From contig NC_059537.1 in assembly GCF_905220415.1 (NCBI RefSeq), positions 6,765,622 through 6,829,621 of the forward strand: a stretch of DNA of 64,000 nt, given 5' to 3'. The stretch is from Colias croceus (Eukaryota; Arthropoda; Insecta; Lepidoptera; Pieridae). Under the pieces are notes generated by a model, which worked only from the letters and a program-made list of their open reading frames with translations, was not told the DNA's origin and made no database searches. Within the stretch, counting starts at the first letter, position 1. Every line of letters begins with the position of its first letter. Below, piece by piece: positions 36,431 through 47,383 of this stretch. Both the position numbers and the translations under genes were made by a program.

Positions 36431-38902
36431 ATGTATAATTATATTTAGCGTCCATTGCGATTACTGCTTGCTGAATTAAATAGAAACTGTGTCACAGTGA
36501 CGCCAACCGCGCTCTACACTTGAGCACTTTACCATTTCATTGTGTACCTCCCGCAGGGATACATATAAAACACATTTTACGCCTAGACAATAATATTGAT
36601 TTACACGTCAGACTGCAAATTCAAATATATTAAAAAATATTGGATACTGGTATTATATATTTTATTTGGTATAATACTTATAGGGTTAAATATTTGGTAT
36701 AAAATTACCGTTTGAATTTCCACATTATTCACATGACTGGCTTAAATAAATTCTATCGCTCGAGTTCACTCGATATGATTCCATGACTAAAATATTTTTT
36801 GAAAAATTATTTTATTTAACCCATTTAGCTGGTAAATAGTGTTGAAACATAAATGTTAAAAATAAGGAACCTCGTAGAAATTAATAGCTAGATCTTATCA
36901 TGCGTAAAATAAACAAAATATTATTATAGAGTTTATTAGAGTTTATAGAAAAAAACTAACATGGTATTGCTTGACGATGTAGGTACCGGAAGTTGTTTTT
37001 TTTTTATACTTCACTCACGCACCAATAGTGACTGTCAACTACAATCTATTTAATTGAATTGGTATAACAAAAAATATTCGAATGACAATCTTAGAAAAAA
37101 CCTTTTTTCCTAAAGAAAATGTCGAAATAAAAAGAGCACCACAGTCCCATCGCACTTAACTGTTCTTATAAAAATTGAAAAATCGGTTTAAACTACAATT
37201 GTTGCGAACGTTGCATTTGTAAGTTAAGTTGGCAGACGTCCATTTGTAACGAAGACAAACTGAAGAGCGGTTGCCGAGTGCCGACCAATATCGTAGTAAT
37301 GTTCCAACACCGCGGTCGACAGCTAAATCTCCATGTTTATTGTTTCCAAAGATTGATCTTCTTCAGATAACTTTGCTTAATTATTTCTATACAAATATTT
37401 GCGATTTCTCTTGACTTACATTTTAAATAGCAAAGAATTGAAACTTTATGTTGGGTGAGCATTTCAATTAGGGGAGCTGTATAATATGTCGAGCCGTGTT
37501 CATTACATAATATAAGAGGGTTGGAAGATAAATATTGCACCATAAACCCTCTACACGCAATCGGACATCTTGGTTCCTTGCAGGACTATGAACGGACAAC
37601 ACTATTCGCTAACAACAAACTATCCTGTAAATACGCGGGTTTAACGTCCGTGCGTGGAACCCGGCCAAGTAATAAAACTTCATGTTTATTGTGTCTGCTG
37701 CGTTCTGTATATATATCAGTTCTAGTACAAGTTATAGGTAGGCGCAGCCTTCGTTGGACCGGTTGGGACAGTATGAATGTTGCAACTGTCGAACAATATT
37801 AAAGCCAATGTCTAAATGAGATCATAAATCGTTGCAGGACTGTCTGGTTTCTTTTTAATGAAATCCATTACAATAGGTGAAGGGTTTGCTTTGGGAGCGG
37901 AGTGTTATTGTTGCGAGTACCTAATGAATATTTTGTTTGGTAGATGGATTGGGGATAAAGGCGGTGTTCGAGGGGATCATTGAATATTCAATGCGGATGC
38001 AGGATTTTAAGTCACATTGGATATTATTTGAGAAATGTTTTCAAATTACCTACGTTATGTTAATTAAAATATTATTAGAGATTGAGCACAGTTTTAAATG
38101 TTTAAAAATAATATAATTATCATATTGCCCAATCAATTGCATTATATTTTATCATCTTTCTATTTGTTGCTATTTTTAATACCTATTACTAAAGCAATTT
38201 TATTCCATAGTCTCGATCTATCTTCCGTGTATCTAGCGTGCGTACACGAATTCCGAGGTACCATTTAATTACCGCTGTGTTACATCTAATGTTAAAGAAC
38301 GATGTCAGAACTATGATTAATCAACCTTACCCTTGGAGCGTCGCGATCTAAATAGGGCGAATATTAATAATCCTCATGTTCTTACTTGAAATGTATATTT
38401 GCATAATACATATTAATATCATCGTGAAATCCAAGTGTCGGTTGGTTGTTTCGCAATTTTGGGGTGTACTGTCAAATAATTCTAGGTAATATGAGTGTTA
38501 GGTACTTTATAAGAGTAAGAATTTTTATATTTAATTAAATTAAATGTTCCTCAATTATGTTAACTAATAAAGGCAAAATTTATAGTTTTTACTTGAAGAA
38601 GCGGAACTAACTTTGTCGCCCGTATCAATTGTCAGCTTATCTAAAATTTATCTTTATTATTACTGAATCTCCACATATTTTTGACAAATATTATGAACTA
38701 GTTATCCGACTGGGATAAAAAATACAGGCTTTGACACTGTAAAATATTTTTTTTAAATCACTTCAGAAGAAACTGCGATTACATCCTGTAGGATCCGGGG
38801 TGTACCCCGAACGCGAACGTTACAAACTCACAAACTCTACCTCTATACACTAGAATAAATATTATAGGTATTATTATCAATGCTAATTATATTATAGTAT
38901 TA
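36431..38902. other. Noncoding stretch
   Basis: Mixed patches at 36460-36560, 37215-37330 and 37521-37810 in AT-rich DNA. The 93-codon plus frame at 37521-37802 lacks a recognised domain and overlaps a minus-strand frame. No gene called. Confidence 0.3.
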
Positions 38903-39070
38903 CTAGCGGTCCGCCCCGGCTTCGCCCGTGGTACATATGAAAAATAGATGTTGGCCGATTCTCAGACTTACCCGATATGCACAGAAAATTTCATGAGAAT
39001 CGGTCCAGCCGTTTCGGAGGAGTTTGCAGACTAACATTGTGACACGAGAATTTTATATATAAGAAGAAGA
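38903..39070 (-). mobile_element. Helitron-like interspersed repeat, minus orientation
   Basis: Plus-strand ACTAG at 38902-38906 is the reverse of the CTAG|T end. It is followed by CGGTCCGCCCCGGCTTCGCCC, the same GC-rich terminal stem as in the element ending at 6096. The body (CATGAGAATCGGTCC, CGTTTCGGAGGAGTTTGC, GACACGAGAATTTTATATATAA) is a phrase I know as a widespread lepidopteran repeat. The far boundary near 39070 is approximate. No coding capacity. Confidence 0.6.
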
Positions 39071-40990
39071 TAATATTATCTGTGCTAATAGAATGTAATA
39101 ATATTGTGTTCATTGTAGTAAGCTTACTCAGTTTAAAACTAGATGGCGTTGAGGGAATTATCTGGGAATTACCTGACTGGTTACTGTGCACAACGGATTA
39201 TGGATTACGGGCACCCATGCCGCACCTCGTGCGCATAATCTGGTCGCTATTTTAACAAAAAAATATCATTAACTATAAAAAAATAATGCTATAAAACTTT
39301 TATTCAAAGAAAGCAATATATGACATTGTATGCACTAGTAGTAATCGCTTTTGTACTCAGAATTTATTCTTTGTATTCTCGGTGGAAGTAAACGTCAAAT
39401 GGGTAGAAAAAGGTCGAACGTGAACCGTTGCTTATTATAAGTGGAGTTGCATTGATAGGCAGGTACAGTTTGTAGCAGGTTTCAATGTATCGCCGGTTTC
39501 GTAGGTGCTAAATGCGAGATAACAACGTAGACCTTTCAGCCTCATGTTTAGTGAAGCGATTAGCCGGCACATGTTGGTGGTCATTGCCCGTAATTTGTAG
39601 CGACCGCGAAACAGCGTTAAACTTTACTTATTTGCACAGTACTTGAAGCAAATACAATAGAAGTGACGATAAATCATGTTTATGGCCTATAAATCATGTT
39701 TCAGTATTTGTGGCATTTGCGATACCTACTTTTACGTGAGTGTAAACTAAGAAAACAAAAATTAGACTTGAATAATATTAGTTTTGATAGATTAGATTAC
39801 TTTTAACTTATTACTTTTAATAAATTTTTACAATAGGTATTTTCTACAAATATTTGTGATTTGATATTATATTTTTGTAGAATTTAGTACCGGCAACTCT
39901 CATATAAATTTGTAGACCTTTAATAATAGTAGTAACGTTGTACATAAATAAATAAGATATAATATTATACACAGTTAAAAATCAACCCTAATTTAGGTAC
40001 ATAATATCATCTTACTACTTATTCAACGATCCAATGTAAGGGGAAATAACTGACAATAAATTAAGTTACATTCAATTACACTGAAACCGAGAGAGATGTT
40101 TAACCAATAAAACTGGCATCTTGAACAAACACGATGTTCTTCTTAGTACCATAAAATATAAACACAAGTCTCGGCTTGCTTGATGTTGTAAATGACTACA
40201 GGCCATCATGTCCCTTGTCTATCACGTTCTATTCTAAAGATTACTTCCTTAATAGCTGGTCAACTGAGAACGTTTCACTTTAAATCAGGCTGAAGACAAT
40301 TAAACACAATGATAATTAATTTTGCAGCTATTTATTTCACGCGCTAACTATCGCGACCAGATAACACGGATGAAATAGGTATTCAAACCATGAAATTATC
40401 GATAGAAAAATAACGGTGTGTGTAATCGATTATTATTAGATTGTTTTCTAAGTATTCCTTCGTTCTAATTATTTATCTCACTTAATCAGCGCACTTGGGT
40501 AACCGACAAAAACTGCGTCAAGGTTGATTGCTATTATAACATTTTAGAAAAAAATATGAGCATTGAAGCAGATTAATCAATAACATTTTATAAGGTCATG
40601 AGCATCACATCACAATACTAAAAACGTGTTCTATTGTAGGTCATTGAGTCTCATCTTGATTGCGTTGTTTATTTTTTTAAGCATTAATATTCTCTGATTT
40701 CATATAAATGATTAAGTAAACACTTTATTATTCAAATAATTTAAAGTAATATATGTATTAGTAATGAATATAATATAGGTAAACGATATTAATGTGGAAT
40801 GCATTGGCTGATGCAACTGACCACCTGCACAAGCGACGCCACGCGGTCTTCTAGCGGCAATTAGACTCATGTCTAGAATTCCTTTTTGCAATTTGAACTA
40901 TAGATAATTGGCGATTAATTGCGATTTATAGGAAACATTATTGATTCCTGATGAATGTGGAAAAATGTCGCTCTTAAACCTTGACAGTTT
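39071..40990. other. AT-rich noncoding stretch
   Basis: A mixed patch at 39470-39620 and another at 40800-40875. No gene recognised. Confidence 0.35.
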
Positions 40991-41070
40991 AATCGTAACT
41001 AGAATCAACATTAAACCTCAATACATATAACAATATGTATTGAGGTTTAATGTTGATTCTAGTTACAATT
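40991..41070. repeat. Near-perfect palindrome, 34-bp perfect arms, 4-base loop
   Basis: Arms 40995-41028 and 41033-41066 are exact reverse complements over 34 bases (GTAACTAGAATCAACATT... on the left), with loop AACA. After one mismatch the pairing goes on for three more bases at each side. No terminal signals of a transposon and no gene next to it. It could form a cruciform or, if transcribed, a pre-miRNA-like or small hpRNA-like stem. Confidence 0.9.
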
Positions 41071-41722
41071 ATTTATTATTAAATGCCTACACAAAAAGAC
41101 ATTTAAAACTTACCTACCTAAAAAAAATTCATCATATAATGTTAAAATTACTTCAAATATAACAAACCTTTACAATTTTTACTAACATAACTTTTCTTGC
41201 TTTAATATTTGGCTTTATACCAAAGTGTTTTTTTACAGTGTTGTTCAATTTTTGTTAATAAAAAATGTTATAAATTTGCATGAATGAGAGTTCGATTAGG
41301 TCGGTCGAGATCGGGTCGAGAGGCCCTTGATTTGTATCTATAGTGAGGCAAAAATGTCATTGCAAAGTCAGGAAGTTACGAAGCACGTAAAGAAGTCCCA
41401 TCGGATATTGAAAGTTACAATAGAAAGTGCATTCGTATTTGCATTCTGATATTTTCTAAATAATTTATAATTAATAGTTTGAATGTTCAGAATTGTTCAT
41501 TTTCATATTTATTAGATGCTATTTATTTGCATTAGATAAGATTAAGAAAAGAAAATAATGTGAATGTGTATTGTTAATCCGCGTGTAATTGTTGTTTATT
41601 TAGAGGAATAAAAAAGTACCTAAATATTTTCTAACAATTATTTACAATATAATTCAATTTTAGGAAAGACATGCTGAAAGACATATCTGCAAATTTTCTA
41701 ATGAATCTTAATCTTAATCTTA
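41071..41722. other. AT-rich noncoding stretch between two palindromes
   Basis: A short patch with GGTCGGTCGAGATCGGGTCG near 41300-41320. Otherwise nothing. Confidence 0.35.
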
Positions 41723-41778
41723 AACGTTTGTGTTGGCTGTTAATTAATGAATCTTAATTAACAGCCAACACAAACGTT
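41723..41778. repeat. Perfect 24-bp palindrome, 8-base spacer
   Basis: AACGTTTGTGTTGGCTGTTA plus ATTA (41723-41746) and its exact reverse complement at 41755-41778, spacer ATGAATCT. The spacer repeats the ATGAATCTTAAT word that stands just before the left arm (41701-41712), where ATCTTA is itself repeated in tandem. This is what a local template switch would leave. Confidence 0.9.
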
Positions 41779-43135
41779 GCAGCTGTAAAAATCTAAATTA
41801 CCATTCAAACTTCATGCTATCCAATTGGTTTTATTGGAACCCGATGCAATCGTTGCATAATTTGTAAATGCAACACAATCAACCAATGTGAAAGCGTAAG
41901 GCTTGCAAGCGTGTAAACTATTGCGTCGTTTAGAAACATAGCTTACATAACCCTTTCCTCGGGGAACTTCTCACACGTGTTCGGTGCAGCACCTATCAAG
42001 TTATCGACTAATGTAAATAGGCCATCACACTAGCACTATATTAAACTAAACATTATAACGCGGAATAAGGCACGCTATATTCATCCCTCTTGGGAGCAGA
42101 TAAGACGCATATTGCCTAACGACCACACCTGAAAAGCACGTGGTTGGCGTTATTAGACTGCAGCAGTTATAAATCCTGTGCATTAGCTGATTTAAACCAG
42201 ATCTCCTTAGTACCTGTACAATATTTCATGAGTTTATACGAGAAATGCTTCTTGAATATCAAAAATGCAATTTTAATAGACTTTTCTGTGAGACTTACCT
42301 AGTAGTTTTGTAGTCTCGTATAAACATCTATGTTTAGCTTTATAAAAGGTTTAGTAGCATTTTTGTGCATCGGCTATTGCTTGTTCGAATGTTCATACTA
42401 GAGCCTATTTTAAATTCTCACCTTTACCTTTTATCTTGCGCAGGAAATGCACCAATAGTCAAAAAATCTGTCTGTTAACGAAATAATATACCTACCTATG
42501 AGAGAGTTTCTACCTAATCATTCAACACGCTATGATAAAAATACACCATTAACAAATAATAAAAACAAAATCTTTGTCAGAAAGCAATAGCTTTGTAAAC
42601 CATTGTGTATAATCTTAACATGCGGCTTCTCGAAATTTCACCGCGGCGGGGTCGTATCTTTTTACTGCTGATTGTGCTCCCTAAACACCTGTGCTCTGAT
42701 ATCAAATAAAACAAACTACGCATTTTTATACACAATACACTTGCATCATTCTCTTTTTCCTTTAATTAAAATTATCATATTATGGTAAAGTACCTTTCAG
42801 ATTGCATACCAATAATTCGCGCACGAAATCCTTATGTTGAAACGACATTAAACATAATTACTGTGATAAAAAGTCAGCTTGGCTCGGTCCAGACCTAACT
42901 TGTAATTGCATTTATACAGGCTTTGAATTTTAATCGTTTGGAGGAAAAGACGCAACATATTTACTTATAAATCTGTTAATAAAATCTCGCAATAGAGGCC
43001 ACAAACTAGTTACTCTACTGATGCGAGCTTTGCTGATAACTACTGCAGATAACATAGGCACCAAGAAGGATTTGGAACAACAATAAAACAGAAAGTATTC
43101 TCTTATAATAATTCATTCATTTATTCAAGTGACCA
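41779..43135. other. Noncoding stretch
   Basis: Mixed patches at 41940-42190 and 42620-42690. No gene recognised. Confidence 0.35.
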
Positions 43136-43746
43136 GGGGCCTTAGACAAACGTACGTAACGCCATGGAATAGAAACTGCTAACGCTAATTATTGACATAA
43201 GCTCATGACATTTTGGTAATGGTTCGATCACACTACCAACGACGCAGACGACCACAACCAAAGTTCCAATCTTGCCGAAATTTGTTCAAAATCAATATTA
43301 AAATCTCCCGTCATTCTGGTACTCAGGAATAAAAAAATTCGAGGTCAATTAATAAAAAGAAGTAGGGTTTTTTGCGATTTTCGCCGAGACGGTAAGTTTA
43401 TCATACAATCACCTGAACAAAAATTGTATATAATCTAATTATCTATAAAAAAGGTTAAATACATTTTTTTCTAGGAGCCACCGTTTCTATGAAAAACCTG
43501 TTTGTTTATCCATTGATCTCAAAATTTTTTTTTCCAAACACCAATACGACAGGAAATTCTTAAATTTCATTTTTAATTGTGTTTTGCACAATTTTATTTA
43601 ATTGCGACTGGATGAAAATTTTGTCCGTGGTCGTCGTTGTCGTTGGTAGGGTGACCGAATCCTTATGCAAAACATCGTACGCTTATGTCAATTTCTATCG
43701 ATAGCGTATTCTATTCCTTGGCGTTTTGCCGTTTGGCTAAGGCCCC
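43136..43746. mobile_element. Long-TIR DNA element, tandem copy 1
   Basis: A 611-bp unit with about 120-bp imperfect terminal inverted repeats. The left (43136-43255) starts GGGGCCTTAGACAAACG and the right (43627-43746) ends CCGTTTGGCTAAGGCCCC. Further paired landmarks are GACATAAGC/GCTTATGTC, CACTACCAACGAC/GTCGTTGGTAG and GACGACCAC/GTGGTCGTC. The 370-bp core is AT-rich and encodes nothing, so this is a non-autonomous (MITE-like) element. The superfamily is not clear; CAGGGG at the left edge is hAT-like, but the right edge reads CCCCAGG and no 8-bp duplication was found. It is the most diverged of the three copies (for example TTGTCCGTGG where the others have TTGTTCGTGG). Confidence 0.85.
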
Positions 43747-43747
43747 A

Positions 43748-44358
43748 GGGGCCTTAGACAAACGTACGTAACGCCATGGAATAGAAACTGCTAACGCTAA
43801 TTATTGACATAAGCTCATGACATTTTGGTAATGGTTCGATCACACTACCAACGACGCAGACGACCACGACCAAAGCTCCAATCTTTCCGAAATTTGTTCA
43901 AAATCAATATTAAAATCTCCCGTCATTCTGGTACTCAGGAATAAAAAAATTCGAGGTCAATTAATAAAAAGAAATAGGGTTTTTTGCGATTTTCGCCGAG
44001 ACGGTAAGTTTATCATACAATCACCTGAACCAAAAATGTATATAATCTAATTATCTATAAAAAAGGTTAAATACATTTTTTTCTAGGAGCCACCGTTTCT
44101 ATGAAAAACCTGTTTGTTTATCCATTGATCTCAAATTTTTTTTTTCCAAACACCAATACGACAGGAAATTCTTAAATTTCATTTTTAATTGTGTTTTGCA
44201 CAATTTTATTTAATTGCGACTGGATGAAAATTTTGTTCGTGGTCGTCGTTGTCGTTGGTAGGGTGACCGAATCCTTATGCAAAACATCATACGCTTATGT
44301 CAATTTCTATCGATAGCGTATTCTATTCCTTGGCGTTTTGCCGTTTGGCTAAGGCCCC
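43748..44358. mobile_element. Long-TIR DNA element, tandem copy 2
   Basis: Exactly 612 bp downstream of copy 1 and separated from it by a single A. Private changes include AAAGCTCCAATCTTTCCG where the other two have AAAGTTCCAATCTTGCCG. It shares TTGTTCGTGG, ATCATACGC and GAAATAGGG with copy 3. Confidence 0.85.
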
Positions 44359-44359
44359 A

Positions 44360-44970
44360 GGGGCCTTAGACAAACGTACGTAACGCCATGGAATAGAAAC
44401 TGCTAACGCTAATTTTTGACATAAGCTCATGACATTTTGGTAATGGTTCGATCACACTACCAACGACGCAGACGACCACGACCAAAGTTCCAATCTTGCC
44501 GAAATTTGTTCAAAATCAATATTAAAATCTCTCGTCATTCTGGTACTCAGGAATAAAAAAATTCGAGGTCAATTAATAAAAAGAAATAGGGTTTTTTGCG
44601 ATTTTCGCCGAGACGGTAAGTTTATCATACAATCACCTGAACCAAAATTGTATATAATCTAATTATCTATAAAAAAGGTTAAATACATTTTTTTCTAGGA
44701 GCCACCGTTTCTATGAAAAACCTGTTTGTTTATCCATTGATCTCAAATTTTTTTTTTCCAAACACCAATACGACAGGAAATTCTTAAATTTCATTTTTAA
44801 TTGTGTTTTGCACAATTTTATTTAATTGCGACTGGATGAAAATTTTGTTCGTGGTCGTCGTTGTCGTTGGTAGGGTGACCGAATCCTTATGCAAAACATC
44901 ATACGCTTATGTCAATTTCTATCGATAGCGTATTCTATTCCTTGGCGTTTTGCCGTTTGGCTAAGGCCCC
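44360..44970. mobile_element. Long-TIR DNA element, tandem copy 3
   Basis: Again offset by 612 bp with one A between units. Private changes include CTCTCGTCATTC and TTTTTGACATAAGC. The array ends at GGCCCC, followed by AGGACTC. The three copies differ by only a few per cent by eye, so amplification was recent. Confidence 0.85.
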
Positions 44971-47249
44971 AGGACTCATTTTGTTAGTAACAACTTATGA
45001 CATCTGTGTAAACGTAATAATACAAAGAATTATTCGATGAAACAAAAACTAAATACCTCACAAGCTTACCATCTAAAGGTGGCACGTAGATCCATTAGAA
45101 CTTCCTTTAACGGCAGGTGCACCCGCGGCGTGGCGTATACGCTCTCCTATTGGTTAGCCAGGACACGGGATGCGCAGACGCTGATTTACAGGCAACACGC
45201 AGCTGCCGTTCTTATAGATACAGTTATACTCTACCTATATCAAGGAAGTCTCTATTTAGATAACTCTTAAAAAATATCCTGCGAAACGAGATACTTCGCG
45301 TATGCACCTTGTAATAACTTTGCATCCTTATTGCAGTGTTACCTTACGGAGTACGGTATATTTAATTTCTTCTTTTAGCAGATTCCAAGTGTTTAATGGT
45401 GTTCAAATAATTCGATTTATATAATTATTCTGTTTTATATTATTTGGTAAATGCATGTCTAATTCAATACAAACTGTTACTATTATGTGAAAGATAGATA
45501 GATACATTTCAACTGCAGCAGGGATAGAGTTCAATAATTACGAATTCTTCTTTTTTCAAATGGTACCTACCCCTAAATTATAATGATACAATTATGGCAA
45601 CAGGAACACCTATTTTCCATCTTTAAAATAAAAATATTCTAAAATCTACCCATATTCGGTCGGATAGATAAGAATGGATATTAATTAGTACAAGTCACCG
45701 AGATTTATCAGATCTCTTAACAAGCAATTAGACAGCTAGAGAACCCGTCTAATTGACTGCCGGAGCGTACATTTAGTAAAGCAATGAGGGTAGTGGTGAG
45801 GTGGCGTGACCGGAGACATGACAGCGACGAACTCGAGACACCAGCGGCCTGGCACCGGCGGACCCTTTTCGACACGCGACGCAACAGCACGAATATTCCA
45901 CTAAAATAAAATTATGATATTGCGGCACAGATTAATACAGTAGATAATAAACTACATTTGTTAAAATTGGACTGACTATTTCATGAGGACAAATTCAATT
46001 CGATTGTTACAATTACGTAAAGCGTTCGGTTGGGTGGAATTGAAGCGCTTTACAATTCTCTGTACACAAAGAAAGATTATTAGCGGGTAATCAATCGGTT
46101 TGACTTTGAGCGCGTTGGAACTGCAGCTGCTAATGCATTGATAGCTTTATTTATAATAACGAAGTACATATATAATATTGGCATTATTAAATCACATGCC
46201 CTCGTCGAATTCTGGGAAAGGAAACGGTATAACATCTATAGAAAACTAAATACATGTAATTATAACACGCATGGTAAGGTCATTTGAAATTAAATAGATA
46301 TTAAGCAACCAACTATGTGCGTTGATTACATTTTTATAAGCGTAACGATTTATCTTAACCCTTGCTTTATATTTTAGTTCTCGTATCATTAATTAAATAT
46401 ATTACCCACAATTAATCTGAAAGACTGAATATGACTGAATATGAGAATGCCTCTTCGTGTCATCTATGACAAATGATAATTACAAGCTAAACTTATTTTT
46501 AAGATATGTATATAAATGAGTAGGAAACTTAGGCACATTAGATAGGGCTCACAAGCACTGTATTCGTTGTTAGACACTGAGTACTTATAATATTTGTTAC
46601 GCCACTTTAAAAATGTTTATAAAATTAAGTTTACGTAGGATAAAATTGCCATAATCAAAATTACACGACTAATTCCTAACGAGGCATGTACACACTTTCC
46701 CGCCTAACTCTACTATTGATACCATTACTCACTCACTCACTGTTTTTATTCGCACCTTATGTACCAAAAAAAAAACAAGTCCGATTACATCTTATAAATA
46801 AATGAAACTTAGAACAGTTTTCCAAGGTATGAAATCGGTTTCGAAATCGGTAAAGGGATTTTTCGTCAGCGCTTCTTGTAATTGAGCCATCAATACGCGG
46901 TTTCAACGAATCAGAACCAGAAGACGTTGATAAAAGCTCACATGCCATTTAAAGAAATCGCTCCACGACCATATTCTATAGGTTCTTAAATCGACTACGA
47001 TAATTGCCCAGATGATATCTCAAATTGCAATACCGAAATAATTAATACATCATCATTTCATAAGTTATTGCTGTTCGAGCTTATAGTGTAAAAAATATTG
47101 CAACAGGATAATAAATTAATTGGATTTAATTAATTATTAAAAAATCTTCGATGTAGAGATAAGTTCTTTTGTCTCTTAGAATAGCAAATTGCTATCCTTT
47201 TATTATGTTTCAGGTTTCTATTATGATGTTTATTTTAAGTTTTATTTTT
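44971..47249. other. Noncoding stretch with two GC-richer islands
   Basis: Islands at about 45060-45300 and 45740-45900 (the latter CpG-rich, for example CGACACGCGACGCAACAGC) have no domain-bearing frame. GACTGAATAT is tandemly duplicated at 46425-46444, and a short (ACTC)n lies at 46728-46740. A 63-codon minus frame at 46757-46948 is Ser-rich and unrecognised. Confidence 0.3.
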
Positions 47250-47383
47250 AAAGTGAAACTTTTATTACATCGTCTCAAACTTTTTGGTCTGTGTAGCGCA
47301 TGTCGCGTGACGCACGATAATTATCGTACAAATACGATAATTTTTAGTTAAATGTCTATAGTGTGAAAAAAAGTTTCACTTTT
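47250..47383. repeat. Compound palindromic segment
   Basis: Outer inverted repeat AAAGTGAAACTTTT (47250-47263) and AAAAGTTTCACTTT (47369-47382). Inside is a perfect 14-bp palindrome ACGATAATTATCGT (47314-47327) and a further ACGATAATT. Just outside on the right is another stem, GTGGTTT/AAACCAC, near 47387-47404. It may be a small MITE-like relic; no target duplication was identified. Confidence 0.5.

Noticed and set aside
40991..41070. Known conserved miRNA precursor
   Set aside because: The stem is nearly perfect with a 4-base loop, and neither arm matches any conserved insect miRNA that I can recall, so it is left as an unassigned palindrome.
43136..44970. Triple 612-bp repeat as a gene cluster or rDNA spacer
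   Set aside because: No coding frame and no rRNA-like sequence. Each unit has long terminal inverted repeats, so a DNA element explains it.
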